From Lichenostomus cassidix (Eukaryota; Chordata; Aves; Passeriformes; Meliphagidae): a stretch of 64,000 nt of DNA. Every line of letters starts with the position of its first letter. The stretch's first letter is position 1. This document shows positions 60,726-64,000 of the stretch, in pieces. The translations under genes and the position numbers were made by a program. The notes under the pieces were generated by a model, which worked only from the letters and a program-made list of their open reading frames with translations, was not told where the DNA came from and made no database searches. Location of the stretch: positions 83,793,405 through 83,857,404 of the forward strand of contig CM039182.1 of assembly GCA_008360975.2 (NCBI GenBank). Direction: 5' to 3'.

Positions 60726-63700
60726 GATGGGAACAGAGGAAACTGTACACTTTCTGGAACTGACAACTCTGAATGAAAAAAGGGATTCAGAGTTCTGTTG
60801 CAGTTGCCACCATTTTTAGGAGTCATATTTTACTGCCAATTTAAAGACAACACTCTCCCTTTGTATACGCCTGTATTTCTAGGATGATAAAACCACTTTT
60901 CACTTAGGACAGTTATTGAGACTGAGGTATTGCTTTCTATTTTCCTTGTAAAACACAATTTTCCACTTGCAGGTACTTGATCACTTTACAAAGCCATGAT
61001 CTTGGACAGTAACATGGCCAATAATTCTGAATCTGGACAAAATGGTTTGTCAACTGCACTAACAGAGCTGCTGCCAATTTCCTGAAGCCCCTATTTGTTT
61101 TTTACAGTGACGGAAGCAATGATCCAGGTGATGAAAAGGAAGTTATTGTAACAGCTAGAGACTGACAGAAATATTGTAATTCTAGTAACTTTACTTTCAT
61201 ATTCCTGAACAGGTTAAAACAAGTGAAGGTGGCATAGCTATAGTTTGTTATATTCAGTGGTGGTTTGTAAAGAAAAAATCTGTACTCTAGGGTAAATCAA
61301 ATAAGATCATGCAGCTGGCTTTGGTTGTGGTTGTCACTTAGCAGATCAAAGGTTCTAGCAAACAGTCAGTTGCACCGACTAAAGTGTTTGAGAGTGGTGA
61401 CTATGGCCTTATTGAAAAGGAAATAAAAAGTTCAAGAGGAATGACTCTAAGATGATAATATTTTCCATTTTTACTGTCTTTGCCTCTCAAGTAAGCTTCA
61501 ACAAGCACATTATGAAGGTGTTGTGCAAACAAAGTGTGAAATCTTCCCTCAAGATGCCAAGTATTTTCCTGAGCCAATTTGCAAATTCCATGATGTATAG
61601 CATTTATAAAAAGTTTCTGCTTCATAGGCATAAATTTTATACTAAAAATGTTGCTTGAGAAATGGAAATTAGAAGTTTCAATCAAGTTTAGAACTAATTC
61701 AAATTTATAAGCATTTTTATGTGTATATCATCAAATGAGAATATTGCAGACTCTTGTTTAGATCAAAGCACCCCTAAATGCTTACCCAGCTGCAAAACCA
61801 GTCTCAGCAAAAGTCATGTTCAGGATATGGCAAAAATATTTCACCTGGATTCTAATATTTGCATGATTATTAGTTTGATCTTGATTGATGAAGGGAAATT
61901 ACTGTTTTTTTCTTACAATAGGACTAAAATGCCTGCAATTTTTTATGATATTTCACAGTTCAAACTTTAAAGCAAGATTAGAGCTTTTTTGTCAAAAAGT
62001 AATGATTCTTATTTTCTCATCACCCTGAGAAGTTACTTACTTGAAAAGATGTTTCAGGTGACAATTCCACATACTGTAAACAGATCTGAAAAATATTATT
62101 TAGCCACACTAAATGTGTTACATATTTGAGATTTTTGTTTTTATCACCATCAGATCTTTGAAGTGAAAAGAACTCCTAAATCTTACAATCAGCAGTATAT
62201 GATCAGTTACCAGAATGGAAAAGTAGCTTTCAGAATTTTTCCCATAGTACTGTTAAATGCTGTGCTCAGAGTTCACTTAAGACAATTTCAAACACAATTC
62301 GTATTTTCTTCTTAAACCTTCAAATAAAATTCCTAATGCAAGAAGTTTCTGATAGTGAAAACACTGATCTTGATATGTACTCCAATTCCTCTACTGTCAG
62401 GTCTCCCAATTTATTCTTGACAAAAGATATAACAACATTTTTTACAAAGGATGCTAAATGAGAAAGTACATGTCCCATAACATTTCCAGAATTTGTTCTT
62501 TAATCAGTGTCTGTCCAGCATGTAGCAGTACTTCATGTCCTCTACAATTGACATACTCTTTGCTCCCTTCCCAGGAGAATCAGTTTGTTCATCTCTATCA
62601 GTGGTCTGAGTCCTTTGATATGAATCCAAATCATCTCCAGTTGTCCCACACTGCATCAGATCTCAGCAATTTTATTTCATGCAGTCGAGTTCCTTCATAG
62701 GAAACTTCATTTGAAATAAGGATGTGAACATATTTCCACTGAGGCAGAACTTTACATGGGTTGCAGTACCACAAATCCTTTGCTAGTCACAGAGCATGCA
62801 TGAGCCATTTGACAGTCATGGCACCCACAGAAGCTATTGGTGCAAACCTTTCATCTGATCTGGGGACTGTACAGAGTGACAAGTGCTGAGAGTAGCTTTC
62901 CATTTGCCCTCCAGTACCAAACATCTAAAAATTCACTTCTTAGACAAACCTGACCTTCCAGCTGCTTGTACCTCTTTAGATATTTTGCATCTTTAAATCA
63001 TATTCCTCTTTTACTTTGCCTTCTCTGCACTGTATTTCCAGATATTCTTTTTATTTTTCCCTGTATATCTTTTTAAATTTAATCTTTGGGTTTTTTAGGG
63101 GTTTTTGGTATGTTTTTTTTTTTTTTTTGCTATTAACCCAAGGAGCAAGTCCCAGTGACTAAATTAATCCTTACTAGCTACTAGCAGGACCCTAGGCAGA
63201 TGGAACTTTGTTGTTCACAGAAATGTGCAGAGTGCAATTTTTTATCTCAGAAAGCAGTTGTTGGGAAACAGGCAATTTCCTCCTTCCTGTCGGACGTTTC
63301 AGAATCAGCTAAAATTTTTGAATTCAAGTAAATTATAACCTTGGTTTGAAAATTCAAGATAATCCCCACACAGAAGTAATGTGACTGTGCTCTGATTCGC
63401 TGGACCAGGAGCTAACACAACATAAACACATGTGACACAACACAGATATATTAATCCCTTCCTGTGCAGAGAGTACCTGAATTCATCTTACTGCAAAAGA
63501 ACAGAAAGTGGTTATTTTTATTTCGTGGGTTGGTTGTCCAGAAGCATTAATTAAAAGTTTTTGTGACAGGTTTGGGTGCATGATAATAATTTCACCAATA
63601 CTTTAACTTAAAATTTTAAAATTCTTCGTGCCCAGTCTCTCCAAATTTCATTTTTTCTTACATTTGACTTTGAAAAATATTCTATTCACTTGCTTTTTTC

Positions 63701-64000
63701 TAAAGTTCACTTTTCTGTTATCTAAAAACAATTAATTTACCTGTGTTTAAATAAGGAATAGCTAAATATGTAGCCAGCAGGCTTTTTTACAATTTTATTT
63801 GTAAACATTGTACTCCAGGTTTTCCAGCTCTCTCATTTCAAAAATTTCTTATAACTAGAAAGAGATCACAAAAATTATTTCCATTCCCTCTGAATTGTTT
63901 TCTTACAAGCAGGTCTTTTCAATATCTTGAAAGAATTGAGAAAATGAAGAATTTTTATATCCATCTTCATAATCTGAAGTGAAATAAAAAAAATTAAGCT
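60726..64000. other. AT-rich unique DNA, no gene seen
   Basis: No exon or transposon recognised. A T run lies at 63113-63128 beside G/T-rich sequence. Open frames are under 100 codons and have no recognisable domains. Confidence 0.55.

Noticed and set aside
1..64000. CRISPR arrays, tRNA/rRNA genes, bacterial operons or phage genes
   Set aside because: None seen. Spaced identical repeats are absent, no cloverleaf-type sequence was noticed, and all transposons are vertebrate (avian) in type.

Overview
The window looks like intergenic or intronic DNA from a bird, most likely a passerine. The evidence is several truncated CR1 LINEs, two of which (8393-8832 and 58684-59194) keep a recognisable tail built on the avian CR1 3' octamer (ATTCTATG type), plus a fragment of a widespread avian ERVL-type LTR, several solo or candidate LTRs, and an AT-rich background with many A/T and A/C homopolymer-rich tracts. 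The passerine assignment is an inference from the general look of the LTRs. No host protein-coding exon, tRNA, rRNA, CRISPR array or bacterial-type operon was recognised. The open frames are almost all short and randomly placed, as expected in AT-rich non-coding DNA.

Layout. 1-2839: unique AT-rich DNA. 2840-3825: an old CR1 copy split by a 532-bp LTR-like insertion. 5855-6140: antisense fragment of CR1 reverse transcriptase with a decayed catalytic motif. 8393-8832 and 9355-9500: two sense CR1 3' ends. 11136-11204: AGGAG-type pentanucleotide microsatellite. 15635-16028: tentative LTR-like element ending in a heptamer repeat. 24697-24959 and 53491-53753: two solo LTRs of one 263-bp family in opposite orientations, each with a recognisable 6-bp target duplication. 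25441-25797: weak LTR-like candidate. 28847-29150: 3' part of an ERVL-type LTR, minus strand. 37342-37470: GC-rich LTR-like fragment with a polyadenylation signal. 37672-38249: 578-bp solo LTR with 8-bp inverted ends and a 4-bp target duplication. 42016-42072: TCCCA microsatellite. 44487-44626: T/G-rich tract. 58684-59194: CR1 3' end with the C-terminal ORF2 coding region. 59527-60725: about 1.2-kb GC- and CpG-rich LTR-like element packed with minisatellites. The rest is unique-looking AT-rich sequence.

The genes do not work together in any system, because there are no intact genes. What the window records is successive retrotransposon insertion: CR1 first, then LTR elements (one inside a CR1), most of which now survive as solo LTRs. 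The most useful observations are the structurally confirmed pair of 263-bp solo LTRs, the 578-bp solo LTR, the nested LTR in CR1, and the minisatellite-rich 60-kb element. No previously undescribed functional system was found.
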